In this document: positions 47,771-61,272 of the stretch, one piece after another
Layout: each line of letters begins with the position of its first letter
Position numbering within the stretch: the stretch's first letter is position 1
Source: Casuarius casuarius
Lineage: Eukaryota > Chordata > Aves > Casuariiformes > Casuariidae
Length of the DNA: 64,000 nucleotides
Reading direction: 5' to 3'
Assembly (NCBI GenBank): GCA_003342895.1
Contig: PTFA01000337.1
Coordinates: 372,001 to 436,000 of the forward strand
Program-made: the position numbers and the translations under genes
The notes under the pieces: model-generated
The model's database searches: none
Told to the model about the DNA's origin: nothing
What the model saw: the letters and a program-made list of their open reading frames with translations, nothing else

Positions 47771-49719
47771 CTACAAAATGAAAAGACCAAGAATATCTCT
47801 GAAGAGAAATATTTTTCTAGAGGAGAAAAATGACTATACAAGAAACTCATTACATTTAAAAATACTACAAAAACCTACCAGGTAAATCACAGTAATGCAG
47901 TTCAAAAAGAAATTTCTGTTTTTCAGCCAGAGTTTGTTATACACATAGATCCTAAAATTAATCTAAGCAGCATTATCTTTTTTTCTTATGATGCCTTCTT
48001 CACTCACATCTAGTCCAGCAATTCATAGTCGTTTGCTGCCCCTCTACAAAACACTCTTCAAATGCTTTTTGAGCTGCAGTAAAAACTTGAGAAACACTGA
48101 AATGGCTTGTGTTGACAACACAATGGAAAATGTCCATCTTCTTCACCTTTTGTAAAACAGTGGCCTTCAAAAGGGGGATCCTGGTTGTAAGTCACTGGCC
48201 TCCAGGTTCATGCCATTCCCCACTGTGCTCCCAAATACACAAGCATTAATGACTTAAAACAGGTAAGGTGACAAGTTCTTCTTTTTTCATTAGAATCTAA
48301 CTGTACTCAAAGTTCTCAGCAATCAACTTATGAATAACAGCAGATTATACAAAGAGATTTTTAAAAAATAACCAAAAATTTGTTAAAATTCTCACAGATG
48401 ATAAATTTAATTAACTCTAGGAAGTATTTACAGTCTTTCAAACATATGTTTAATCTCTTCGCTAAAGGAAATTACTGTCCCTGTAACTACAATAATACTT
48501 GGAAAAAAAATGGGAATTTATTAACAGAGACATTAGACAAGACCAGACTATGGTGGTGGGGAAGAAAAAATTCATACTACTTGCGAAATATAGTATCTGA
48601 GTTTGTGTCAGTGCTCTCTCTAAGCTTTAGTCTTAAATTCTAGACTGTCAGTATCGCCAATTTAATTTTTCTTACAAGATATAACTACTAACATTCTGAG
48701 GTTTCTCCTGTTGAGCTGGCCACAAAAGCCTAAGGCAATCTCACGTGGATTTCTCGCTCTCTTACAAGTATTTCCATTGCCCCAGGTTTCTAAAATAGAT
48801 TGTGAGAATAAAGCCACTCCTCAATCTCCTATCCATATGGTACATGTAGGAGGCCAACGAACATTTTGATAGTAACATCCCAATATGCAATCAACTACTT
48901 TAATACTACTTTAATAAGCAGTTATAGATCTTATTTCTATCAGTAACCAAAGCGGATTTTTGGGAAGATAATGAAAGAGACCACATCACAGTCTTCTCCA
49001 AAAGGGTAAATTACTTTAATCCACAAATCTTTAAATCATATTCTGAAACATAGGCTCTTATATTCCTTACGAAAACTATTATATTTAATGTAAACATGAA
49101 TGGTCATATTGAACAGCTAAATTACCCTTTGCCAGACCTTATCAGGATAATACATTTATTTTAGATCAACATGTTAAAAATGTTAATTAGTGTATTAAGG
49201 CTTATTAATTAATGGGATGTCTTCATCGTATTTTATTGTAAGAAAATCTAGAACATCTATTATTCACTCTCTATGTTACAGTTCTTATATTTGCCACACA
49301 TTAATTCCAGTTCCAGGCCACTATTAGTCAGAGGATTAAAAAAACACATATCCAACTGTACAACATTTTGAGAAGTATAACAAACATTTATTAGAACTAG
49401 TTTTGTATAACCTTGTTTTTACTAGATGAAGCTACACAGGAACTTCATTTCATGATATCACAAAATAAAGTTCTTATCTTGTTTTCTAATTACTTTAAGC
49501 ACACACATGTATAAATTTACTTCTTCCTGGCGTCCAAATATTTGTCAAAATGTAGATCTACAACTCACAACTTTATCTCAGAAGAGAAGAAAAAATTACC
49601 TATGTAAAAAAATGAGTTACGGTTTTGGGGGACAGAAACTGAGAAATGAACAACTCTTAAGACTAAGAATGAAAGCATGATAAAACTTTATTCACATTAC
49701 CCACCAGTCAAACACTTAC
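47771..49719 (-). other. NUDCD1 intron 4
   Basis: 1.95 kb, AT-rich, no recognised element. Confidence 0.85.
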
Positions 49720-49903
49720 CCTCTTTGCTTATCTCTGCAATTGTAACCCATTCCAATGAAATATGAAATCCACTTCCTTTTGTGTCCAGTTCATCTTTCT
49801 CTACCCTAAGCAACAGCACAGCTACTGAATGTATATCAGATTTTACAAATGAAACACTGTGCACGATAGTAAACGGACTGCCTAGTTCTTCATTAAACAC
49901 AAT
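49720..49903 (-). CDS. NUDCD1: NUDCD1 exon 4 (about residues 154-215)
   Basis: 184 bp, entering in phase 0 and leaving in phase 1. The acceptor is TTCTAG and the donor GAGG|GTAAGTG. The reading begins IVFNEELGSPFTIVHSVSF and includes LLLRVEKDELDTKGSGF and HISLEWVTI, all recognisable NUDCD1 signatures. The last residues (AEISKEG) lie in a variable loop where human has a lysine/asparagine-rich sequence. The split Gly codon is completed by the first two bases of exon 5, which supports the chosen donor. Confidence 0.97.
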
Positions 49904-52307
49904 CTAGAAGACAGAAAGTTGTAAAAAGTCAGCCAGTCAAAATGGGAAAGTTTTTCTATTTTCTATTCCTCAGAAAGCAGTCAAAGTCTTGACTGAATGT
50001 CAAAACACTGGAAGTTCGCTTTCCACAAACCCCTCTGCCAACATGCATCAGTGAGTGACATCCATTTCTGGTTCCTCCATCCTTGGCTATCACAATACTG
50101 TTCTGAAATGCTTTTATTACTCTTTGTATTATAAAATCATCGAAAGGGCCCATTAGACAAAGAACAAAAACCCACAAAAATATCAACATTATGACTGTTT
50201 AGTACTACAGTACGTAGAGGTACAACAACTGATGAACAGACCAGGATCTGCAAAGACAGCACATTAACTGAGGAAAGCAGTTTTGCACTCAAGACAAATG
50301 TAGGTGTTGCACAGAGGCTCTCCCTACCTCCCTAGGCATCCCACCATCCTGAGAGTCTTTGTAGACCTTGACACAAGGTGAGGAACCACATTTCCTGATT
50401 TGGCCAATACCTTTAAAAGGGATTCAATTTTTCTTTTCTAAAAAGTCTGATGAAAGAGAATAACAAACAGAACCCTACAATTAAATGAAAGAGTANGATA
50501 TTCAGGTTTAGGAAGGGTGGTAGGGAGGTGCTAGGGTTAGAACATTTTGAAATTTTATGTATAGGGTTTGGAAAAGTCCATTCAAATTTGGATAAGACTA
50601 GATACGCAGATTTGGTAAATAATACTGTTATACAAAAAGGCTATTAAGCACCACTGTAAACATGGGATCACATTACATAGAAGGACTGCAAGTCTTATAA
50701 CTTGAGATAGTTAGCACTAGATATCTATAGCTGNAAGTTTTAATTCTAGAAATTATGCATTTCAGCTTTTCTCAAAAAGTGCTCATTCAGCAAAAACCTC
50801 AAGATGCTAAAAAACAAATCTGAACATTGGAGGATAAGAAGAAATAAAACCATTCTTCATTCACTAGACCATTAATATTTGAACACCAAAGAATAAGTGA
50901 AAAGGAATTCAAGCTGCAGTGTCTGAATGAGTGTAAACTCAACCTAGCTGGTGTTACTGAAACCTGAAATTCGTGGGGTGAAGATCTTAACATCACTGTG
51001 AACCACTGCGTAATCAAGGCAAATTTAGAGTGGTGACAGATCTTCAATATGGAAATTTCATGTTTCTGTTGTACTGACAACTCCCATAAGAAGTCAAATA
51101 AATTACATCGAGCAGTATTCTCACATGGAACAGAACAAAAAACAGTANGTATTTACTACCAAGCGCCAAATCCAACTAAAGAACAGGATTAGTTCCCTAA
51201 TAACTGAACTTTCAAAAGACGCAAGGGAAGAACTACTCCATCATGCTGAAGTCTTCCATATCAAGACAGGAATTTGAGTTCCTGCCAATACTAAAAACTC
51301 CTTGACCACTTAGGGAAAAAACTGCATACCAAATATGGGAGTCCTATACCAGACTCCTCCTTCACAAATACAGAGGCACCGACCACAGATCAAGAAATTC
51401 GTAACAGCTTAGGTAGAAATGACCATAATTTAATTACGTTTATTGTGTCCAAGCAGGATAACCTATACTATTATCAGTATTAATAAGACCACTTTGGTAT
51501 GGCTACAGAAAGGACAAAAATTGCTCCTTATGCAGACTCTTTATAGTAATTATGGGAATTATTTCATCATGAGAGTCATAAAAACACTCACTTTACTTAC
51601 AACCCATAGTTTTAAGTGAAGATATAAAGCACCAGTAATTTTCCAAAGCTAAGCACATAGTATGAACACTTTTATCAGAGATAAGTCCTGGAAATACTGT
51701 TGGTTACATTATACTTGCTTAGTACAGGTCTAGGTAACCCCTAGGGCTACTTATGAAAGCTTTCTAATCAACAGTTTTGCTTATGATTTATTCTAGTTCC
51801 TTTGGATGCATTTTAAAATAGGGTAAATTAAATGTTGAATATTTCAAGCACTATTACAGAAGCACAGACAAACACTACACAATCTAGAAATCATCTAACT
51901 TGAGAACAAAAACAGCTTTTAGTTTGGTTGAAGGTAACTTCAGGCAATTTTTTTCTACTGGAGAGATGAATTAATGAATGATAAGTGGCGGTGAGGGGGA
52001 AAACCCTAGACGGACTCNTAAAAACACTTGGCCACCTATTTAGAAACAGGCTCACTTTTATTAAGACAGATTCTTCTTCAGTCAAAAAGCTGTTCCCTTT
52101 CAACCATTTGAATTTTACAGGTATTTTGCACATAAAGAAATTATTAATCCACTGGATGATTTGTGTTTGGACACAACCTCATATCGATGGTACAGAATTA
52201 TGATTTAAAGCTTAATTTTTCATAGTATTACATATCTGCAACTCTCAAAAAATGCAAGAGTAAAAATGGAGGTGTACAGTTCTTAAAAATANTATTGCAA
52301 GACTTAC
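49904..52307 (-). other. NUDCD1 intron 3
   Basis: 2.4 kb, AT-rich, no recognised transposon. It carries several single N bases (about 50,496, 50,734, 51,148, 52,018 and 52,291), the densest cluster in the window. Confidence 0.85.
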
Positions 52308-52493
52308 CTCCCACTTTTCAGATGCACTGTTTCCACGTTTGCCTGATTTAATTAAATACAGTCGTCCTGTTCCATCAGAAAGGGTCACCCAAGTGGAAGA
52401 TGAGAAATATATTGAAGCACAAAGGCGATTATCATAAGCTGCCAAGTCTGTAGGTAGCCTGAAAACTTCTCTTGGTTTTTGTAGAGCAGTGTC
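52308..52493 (-). CDS. NUDCD1: NUDCD1 exon 3 (about residues 92-153)
   Basis: 186 bp, exactly 62 codons, phase 0 at both ends. The acceptor is TTATAG and the donor GAG|GTAAGTC. The reading begins DTALQKPREVFRLPTDLAAY and contains CASIYFSSSTWVTLSDGTGR, a very well conserved NUDCD1 stretch, then GNSASEKWE at the end. These short beta-strand-rich repeats (ST-W-TLSDGTGRLY) resemble a propeller blade, which is an inference. An isolated N at 52,291 falls in the intron 17 nt past the donor and does not affect coding. Confidence 0.97.
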
Positions 52494-55400
52494 CTATAAG
52501 CAACGAGTCACATAATAAGTCATATTAAATATTATCAGTTATCAATGTCAGTAAGTACTACACACAAATTAAGAGTAACAGATCTTAACATCAATTCACC
52601 AGTTTCTTTGGCCAGCTGAGCATATTTGTACAATATGAGTGCACTGCAGGCACAGTCTATTATGGACAAACCTAGAACAATTACCTTTACCAAANTGCCA
52701 GATTTCCCCGAAAGATCACCTTTCAACTGCAAGTAATCTCAAACATAAACAAGTTTAATAACACAGGAAGCCTCTCTTAGTACTAAGATTTAAGTCATTT
52801 CTGCATCTGAAAGGTAAAAACAGTTCCAGTTTTTTTGCCACAGAATACTAAATCATGTATGAGAAGCTGGTAAACTCTGTATCCCTCAAAACAGGTTTTT
52901 TTCCTGGTCTCTTTGATTATACCATTGTTTTCAGAAAACTTTAAACAGAAATTCAGTAATAGCATGTATAGACTAAAAGCACAAGGAAACTTCAGACAGG
53001 AAGATACTAGTATAGCACATTTCTTCAAAATATAACTGATGGTCATACAGCCAATTAAATTTGTTTTACTTTTCTAGGCTCATTTCCAGGCAGTTGATCT
53101 AGAATTATCTTAGCATCTTCACAAATCAGAAAACTCTGCTTAACAAGGAAAAGTTTCATTTATTATTAAAATTCACCAAAAAATGAAAAAGATATTTAAA
53201 TAGACATAAATCTTAAAAAATGGAAAAAACAGAATTTGAAAGAAAAACCATTAGAGGGACATATCTGAAGACACTTACAGTTATGTAAAAAACACAAAGG
53301 CACAAATCATAGCATATTTTTATGTTGAAAACCTGGGGAGGAAAACAAGTATTTACACGTGTGCCATACAAAATATACCGTTTTATCATGGCAAGGATGA
53401 ACAAAAGACTAAGAAATAGTGGTGCAGAAAGTATCAGATGAAAACCGTGTCTCATCACAGGCCCTGAAATTTAGCTACAAACTGTTACAATATGTTCAAA
53501 ACACCTGGTGTCCTTCTATCTTCACTCAAGCATTAGGATATCATACAATAGAAAAAAAACCTCATGTATATACATATCTACTTTTAGTCAGAATAGAAAC
53601 ACACTCATTTTGATCTACAGAAAGCCACTGAAAAATATAAACATAAAGCACCATCCTTAAAATAGTTTTTTGCATGTGTGCACTGTGTGTATGCAATAGG
53701 GAAAGAATGCATATGCACTTGCAAGCATTTGTTGAGAACACTATTTGAGGGGATTTCACACTCTTCATATTTTCCAGATGTTACTAAAATCAGATGTGCA
53801 TTTAGAACACGTTCAAAGGTAAGCAAAATAAATTGGATTTGGGTAAGTACCATTTTAATAAACAGCAGCAAAAAAGACCAGATGACAAACAGCCTGCTTG
53901 CCTTTTGGGCCTACTTGAATTCGTATTAGAGATGAACGTGTACTATGAAAAGGCATGAGGGCAATTAGGAAACCTGCAAGGGAAGAGATGCAAAGTAGAC
54001 TTCTAATTTTCAGAAGCATTCAGGACTACTCTGTACATTCAGTCACATCACTACACCCCTTGAGCTTGTCCACTAACGTAACATTTTCAGAAGGGGAGAA
54101 TGGAAGAATTAAAACAAACACACCACACCTAGATACAAAGTATTTTGGCTTCCTCATCTTTTACTTGATGTTTAAGGTTACACTGAAATGCAGCAATATT
54201 ACACTGAAATGCAGCCATTACAACAAAAATGTTCCACTGTAACTAGCAGGCTGCATGACTACTTCGCCTACGAAAAAAAGTCTGTTCTAAATTGCATGCA
54301 TCCTATCATGGAAAGAAGAAATATCAGCCATGCAACAGCAATTTACAGGGCTATACTATGTAACATTACAGAAGAGAGCTGACAGAAGTGTGGTCAAGTG
54401 AATCTTGATGGTAAGCTTCAAGAAGCTTTGGATGCAGGTTTTTTTAATTGCAAATTAATTGTAAATGGCCAATTGTTAATCTTCCAAAGCCCACATCAGA
54501 TTCATCAACGCTGAACAGAAACATCAGGACTCAATATATATCCTGAAAAAAATGAAAAATAATCCTCACAATAGAAAGCCTCCCTCTTAAAGGCAAGAAA
54601 GGAAATGCTTTTATTCACAAACCTCTGCTGTTCACTAATTTAATTTTAAGCATATTAGAATAGCCTTTTACTCTCTCTAAATCCAACAACGGAAGGGATG
54701 GACTGACTTGAAGCTGGAACAAAACTTTTCTTCAAAACCTTGCTATGTCAGGTTTGATTTATTAATCACTTGAAATTACTGTTTCTCTATTCACCCTGCG
54801 AGTAACTGGGGATAATAGTAATTCCCTACCTCAGAAGACAGAGGGAACGCTGAGATACTGTGATGATGCACTGTACTAGCAAGAAAATGCTAAATCAGGT
54901 ATAAAAAAAGAATTTTAAGAGAAATCAGATTTATTCACTGGAATTAGATTTAAATGATAGCAAAATAAAATGTTTAAGAATAGAATTAAAAATTATAAGC
55001 AGCTCCTCGTCAGATCCAATTCTTCAACTCCCTTCACTTTGCTACCAAGATTCTTCATCTGCTGAACTGTTTTTCATCCACAGTCTCCTTATTACCTCCT
55101 TCACTAGCCTTTAATCCTAGCTCTGCCCACCTCTGTACTCCTTGAAAGTTTATTTTGCTCCCTCCTGGCCTCCGTCGCTGTGTGTTTGTACCTTCTAGAC
55201 TTACTGTGGGTGCCTCCACTATTAAAACAACCCTCCTTTCAGCAGTGATTTGCCTTACTCGCTTATGACACTAACCCCAATTTCTAGCCTGTTAGCAGCC
55301 TATATTCAGAATCTGTCTAGAAATTCTGGACAAAATGGCTCTTGCAAATGCAAACTCAGACAGACTAATCCAGGGTTCCTTGGGATAAGGAGTAAATGTG

Positions 55401-57260
55401 CAAGAACAAGAGGTGAAATGCAGAATACAAACTTAAAATCTCCCCCTGCTCTCCTTGTCGACCTTCTCCAGTCCTAAGTAGGATAGGGATATGTCTTAGC
55501 TTAAGTAGCTAAATAGTTAAAATTTAGCTTAGCTTCTTTGGCATGCCTGTAAGATTCAAAATTTTTTAAATTTTACTAAGTTATATTGCTCCACAGTCAC
55601 AAACAGTTTGCCATACTGTACAAACAAGTGACATTTGATAGCAGACTTAAAATAAGAACGAATTTTCCAGGGAGGGAACAAAGAATGAGAAAAGAGATAA
55701 TGTAACAAAGGGGAAAAGGAAAGAATAAGAGCCATGAGTTATAGTTTGATTGCAATTATTTCCACAAAATAACCATAATAATTTTTTTTCTTTTTAAAAA
55801 AAGCAAAATATCTAGGCATTAGACGTGTCTAACTGAACAAAAATATCCAGACCCAACACTCTGAATAANGAAGAACAAAGTATTTGAAACCCTGTCTGAA
55901 ATAGAAGTCTTAAAGGTTTTATTTTTCACTTTAACTGTTTCCTTATACTGACTTGTTTTGAACAGAAGTCCCACTTTGTTTTGAAATAAAATTAACTGAA
56001 AATTATGCAAATGGAGTTCCACAAAAGATTCTTATCTGAATTTAGAGCGATGAAAATGCAGATACCATTAAGGATTTTAATTAAGTGTGAGGAGAGCTAC
56101 AGTTGCCACAATTTCCCAATTCCATTATTCGAATGTAAAAAGACACACTCTTCTTTGCAAAAGTTAGCAGTCCACAAATCAACTCCAAATATAACTGCTG
56201 GAGGAGAAAACTTTGAATTTTTTTCCAGCTATGTGGCAGTATTACAAACATCAAGTAATTAAAGTCATGAGTCAGATGTAAGTAAATAAATAACAAACAC
56301 AATAACACTATCACTATGCTATTTGCTAGCTGTTTAAAACAAAGTATCAATACTAGCTTACTGAATGAAAGAAATCTGGTAGCTGTAGTAGAACATTAAA
56401 GTTTTTATTTGGTATTTTTAGCCAAGTTAGGGTAACAATTTTCTCAACTTGGAATAAATACCATCTGAATTCATCAACTTAGAAAAACTGCTCATGATAA
56501 TCACTTCTTGTCTTTCTTACTTTATGTTTGATTTTGAGCAAGTGGAAAGGTCTTACCTATAATCTTTCCATTATCAGATGACATCTTTTTAAACACCTAA
56601 GTCACAGCAGAAATTTGCCATTTACAGGTAGCTGTAACACACCTCTCACCCCCCCCCCAAAAAAAAAAAAATCAAAGTTGCAACAGAAATAGAAATCAGC
56701 ACTAGAAATAATTACATGCTTTAAAAAAAATCTATATGTTCTTTTATTTTGGATATAAGATATAAGCATGTTAACTTGTTTCATTTTCTTTTTGAGAGAA
56801 TACTAACATTCATTTTAATGGTGGCAGTTGCTAACTTATAAAAATTGTTTTCAGTCAATTGTAGCTTGTAATATGCATTTGACTAATATACAGCCAGGCA
56901 CATTTGTAATGAGAGATCCTGTTGATGTTTCTGAATACACATTCCTTCTTATACATATGCAAAAGTTCCCTTTGCGAAACAGCACTGAGTTGTATATTAG
57001 GACACAAGATGGTGACAATGTATTTGTCTGGTAGAATAAAAACCTGTGATGGGATATTAACAAAGTGCCATTTTCTTGAAAAATTCCAAGGGACCAACTG
57101 TAACATGTAATATATAACTGTTACATGCAAGAATATTATTTCAATGTACTACACATGAAAACGCAGACTTCTGCCTTTTGTAAAAGCCTTCCTATTTTAT
57201 CATTTAAGAATGAAATTTACAAACTGCCATACAGACTTCAGTTCTTCCTAATAAAGGAAA
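52494..57260 (-). other. NUDCD1 intron 2, distal part (towards exon 3)
   Basis: AT-rich intronic sequence without recognised transposons. It contains a 17-bp perfect direct repeat at 54,178-54,194 and 54,199-54,215, and C9/A12 runs near 56,650. Single N bases are at about 52,695 and 55,869. Confidence 0.8.
54178..54215. repeat. 17-bp direct repeat, period 21 bp
   Basis: TTACACTGAAATGCAGC occurs twice, 21 bp apart, separated by AATA. A small local tandem duplication in intron 2. Confidence 0.85.
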
Positions 57261-59300
57261 ATCACAAGATCACAAAACAGCTGGGGTTGGAAGGCACCTC
57301 TGGAGATCATCTAATCTAACCCCCCTGCTCAAGCAGGGGCACCTAGAGCAGGTTGCCCAGGACCGTGTCCAGTTGGGTTTTGAGTAGCTCTAATGACAGA
57401 AACAGATAGAGCCTCCACAGCCTCTCTGGGAAACCTGGTCAGTGGTCAGTCACCTTCACAAGGAAGAAGTGTTTTCTTGTGTTCAGATGGAATTTCCTGT
57501 GTTTCAGTCTGTGCCCATTGCCTCTTGTGCTCACTGGGCACCACTCGGAAGAGCTGAGCATCGTTCTCTTGACACCCTCCCATCAGGTCTTTATACACAT
57601 TGATAAGATCCCCCTCTGAGCCTTCTCTTCTCCAGACTCAAGAGTCCCCAACTCTCAGCCTCTCCTCATATGACAGATGCTCCAGCCCCTTCACCCATAC
57701 TCATGGCCCTTTGCCAAACTCCCTCCAGTACGTCCATGTCTCGCTTGTACTGGGCAGCCCAGCACCGGATACAGCACGCCGGATGTGCTCTCAGCAGTGC
57801 TGAGTAGAGAGGAAGCATCACCACCCTCAACCCGCTGGTAATGCTCTGCCTAATGCAGCCCAGGACACTCCTGGCTGCCTTTGCCACAAGGGCACATTGC
57901 AGGCTCATGTTGGGCTTCCCATCCACCAGGACTCCCAGGTCTTCCTCTGCAAAGATGCTCTCCAGCTACTTGGCCCCCTGCGTGTACTGCTGCAAGAGGT
58001 AATTTCTCTCCAGGAATCTTTTTTTTTTTTTTTTTTTGCAAACTTTGCAATCCCCTTTGCTGAACTTCACGATGTTCTTCTCTGCCTGTTTCTCCAGCCT
58101 GTCAAAGTCCCTTCCAACGGCAGTGCGACCATCTGGTGCCGCAGCCACTTCTCCAGTTTTGGGTCATGGCAAATTTGTCAAGGGTGCATTCAGTCCCATC
58201 ATCCACATCATTAACAATAAGGTTAAACAGTACTGGTCCCAGTATCCACCCCTAAGGGACACCACTAGTCACTGGCCTCCAGCTGGACTTCGTGATGCTG
58301 ATCACAACCCCCTGAGCCCAGCAGCTCAGCCAGTTTTCAGTCCACCTCACTGACCACTTACCTAGCCCGCACTTCATCAGCTTGTCTATGAGGATGCTAT
58401 GGGAGACAGTGTCAAAAGCCTTACAAAAGTCAAAGTGAACATCATCCANTCCTCTCCTCTCATCCACCAAGCCAGGCAGCTCATCACAGAAGGCTAGCAG
58501 GTCAGTTAAGCACAATTTCCCCTTTAGAAATCCACGCTGACTGCTCCCAATCACCTTCTTGTCCTTCATACATTTGGAAATACCTTCCACAATCAGTTGC
58601 TCCATCACCTTCCCAGGGATCGAGCTGAGGATGACCAGCCTGTACTTCCCCAGATCCTCCTTCTCACCCTTCTTGAAGGCAGGGCAGACACTTGCTTTCT
58701 TCTAGTCCTCTGGAACCTCTCCCAGTCACCATCACCTTTCAAGATCATCAAGAGTGGCTTCACACTCAGCCAGCTCCCACAGCACTCATGGGAGCATCCT
58801 TGTCAGGGCTCGGGGACCTGTGTACGTCCAGCGTGTTTAAGTGTTCCCTGCCCTGATCCTCCTCCACCCAGGGCAAGTCTTCACTGCTCCAGCCTTCCCT
58901 CTGGTGTCAGGGGCCTGGGATTCCTGAAGGCCAGTCTTCTCAGAGAAGAAGGCATTCAGGAACTTTGCCCTTTCTGCGTCCTCTGTCACCAGGGCTTCTG
59001 ACCCATCTGGCAGCAGACTCACACTTGCTTAGCTTTCCTTTTGCTGCTTATGTACTTGTAGAAGCCTTTCTTATTGCCCTTCACATCCCCTGCCACTTTC
59101 AACTCCCGATGAACTTTACCTTTCCTAATGCATCCCTGCACGCTCTATCAGTTTATCTATATTCTTTCTGGGTCACGTGTCCCTGCTTCCACCTCTTGTA
59201 CACTTCCTTTTCATGTTTAACAGGAGCTCCTTGCTCATCCATGCAGGCCTCCTGCTGCCTTTGCTTATTTCCTGCTTGTTGGGATAGATCTTTCTTGGAA
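57261..59300 (-). mobile_element. CR1 LINE, 5'-truncated with intact 3' end (copy B)
   Basis: The left end ATCACAAGATCACAAAACAG followed by CTGGGGTTGGAAGGCACCTC is the reverse complement of the CR1 3' terminus. The element runs 2.0 kb on the minus strand: 3' UTR and C-terminal part (57,926-57,666, QCALVAKAARSVLGC), reverse transcriptase (58,608-58,252, FDFCKAFDTVSHSILIDKL), then the segment before RT (59,022-58,837, ALVTEDAERAKFLNAFF). It stops near 59,300, where homology to copy A ends, as expected of 5' truncation during target-primed integration. Stops and an internal A19 run disrupt the frame. It is inserted in the same orientation as NUDCD1. Confidence 0.93.
57649..58924 (-). repeat. Near-identical tract shared with the intron 8 CR1 (copy 2)
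   Basis: Partner of 29,667-30,939, with a 3-nt insertion near 58,217-58,222 and one N at 58,449 as the only differences noticed. The offset is 27,982 before the indel and 27,985 after. It includes the shared T19 run at 58,019-58,037. Confidence 0.93.
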
Positions 59301-61215
59301 TAATGCAATTGTGGCAAGCCACTGTTCACAAAAGGTTTTTTCTGACAAGTTTCTTCCTTTTGCATGTTCCTGCTGGGAATTCAGAGGATTGCTGGAGATA
59401 TGGTAAGAAGTCCCAGAAGATTTTTCTAGCTCAGCAAGAGATTGCCAGTGGCCTCAACTGCCTGTACATTTTATGGAAAGCAAAGGAACTATTCCATGGC
59501 TCCAGTTCTTAGCTTACCATACTCTACAAACCTAGATTCCTAGATGCTCTAGAACTACCATTTCAGGATTTCTCTCAGCTTAGCCCTGACCTATTCATAT
59601 TTTGTTCAGAATCTTGCCCCAGAGGGAGTCACACACTCTGAAAAATCACGCATTTCCTTGTGTTTTCCTTTGTTCCACGGGATTACAGTCAAATTCCTTG
59701 GTAGCATAATATATACTTTTCTTTCTAGCCCTGAAAATCATACAGTCAGTTAAAACAACAAAATAATCTTAGGCCAGTACTCTGTGGACTGCAGTGAAGC
59801 AAACTGTTCTGTGGAGTCTAGGGAGAAGAGCATGAAGAGACTAAGCAGGGAAACTGTCTACTTAATCTTTAGATATACAACCACTCTCGCCATTTGAAAA
59901 CAAAAGGGGAAAGACTGTCTTCTCCTCCCAACTCATTTAACTACTTAACTCTCTCAGGCAACCAACATGATTCCAAAAGTCAGATTATAGTACCTGGAAG
60001 AGGTTGCCACACAGAAACAGCTGTGTACAAGAAGAAAATATTTAATAGAGTGGTGTTGTATTTTCTAAAATTATATTAATTCCAAAGCAGAATTCAACTG
60101 ACTTGTCATATGAAATTATTTGTTTTATGTAAAACCAAACAGCAGCCTTGAACCATTTACTGCTAGAGCAAATCTTATTATGAGAATGGAGTATCTACAT
60201 TTTATTACCTTTCTCACCATAAAATGTTAACGAAATAACTGGTTATGAATGAAGAGTCACTATTTAGATTATCTAACAACTGGATACAATTATGAGTATT
60301 TTTTTCCCTCCTGGAAAGATTAACATTTAAAAAGCTATGCTTGATGAGTCAGAAGGACTGAGTCAATCAAAGTCACCATGAAAACAAAGAAATCCTAGCT
60401 TCTGGTGAGAAAGTGTAAGGACATCTTTAATATTCAACAGGACACAAACTGTAATTGTCAGAGATATAACCTTACTCTAAATTATACTTTCAAAGCTACA
60501 AAGGCATTATGATAGCCGCAAAAACACCACAAATAACACAGTCTACTATTCTTTAATGACCAAGCCCTGCAACTGGATGCATCAGAAGCATGGTGTCCAG
60601 ACAGCTATAACCTTTTCCTTACAGGATACAGAATAGCTTTGTAGTAGAAACTAGTGCATCTACAAACGAAAATGCCTCAAAAGAAATGGAAAATGTGATT
60701 ATTTAAAAACATCAGAATAAAACTAGCAAAATGTCATGTTTTTCTACTTGGTCTACTTTACTTGCACTTTATTTCAAATTGGTCCAGGGCCAGTAGCATC
60801 TTTTTGGCTTCAGTGAGTGATGCCCAAATTCAGCTACTAGTCTATATGTGCATTCATCAATAATTCTAAAGTCTGCAGCTTCTTTCTCCCCTTATACCTA
60901 CAGTGACTCGATTTTCATATTAGCACACAGACACACATCAAATAATGTAGGGGAGAAACATCTGGCAACTGGAAGTGTCTATTTTCTTCAGCTTGTTGCC
61001 ATATGCCCATCATCCCCAGAATGAAGTAAGATCTGATGCAATGCTATTAATGAAAAAATGTCAGAAATCCTCACTTAAAATCCCTTCATCCTTCCTGATG
61101 AACTCCATTTTTGTTGATTTCCCTATCTTTCTGACAATAGCTTCCTCAGTTTCTGCATCTGGATACTTTCTGTCATTTCTTCTGCCTCATCTATCCCTAC
61201 CTTTTTAATTTCAGT

Positions 61216-61217
<2 letters not shown>
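59301..61217 (-). other. NUDCD1 intron 2, proximal part
   Basis: 1.9 kb between the CR1 and the homopolymer next to exon 2. AT-rich, no recognised element. Confidence 0.8.

Positions 61218-61259
<42 letters not shown>
61218..61259. repeat. T42 homopolymer (A42 on the transcribed sense strand)
   Basis: A run of 42 T followed by an N at 61,260. In the NUDCD1 pre-mRNA it is a genomically encoded oligo(A) beginning 13 nt after the exon 2 donor. The N marks uncertainty in the assembly of this run. Confidence 0.95.
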
Positions 61260-61272
61260 NGACTATTCTTAC

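Noticed and set aside
48160..48210. GTCACTGGCCTCCAGGTTC resembling a piece of CR1
   Set aside because: The likeness is limited to about 18 bases and the surroundings do not follow CR1.
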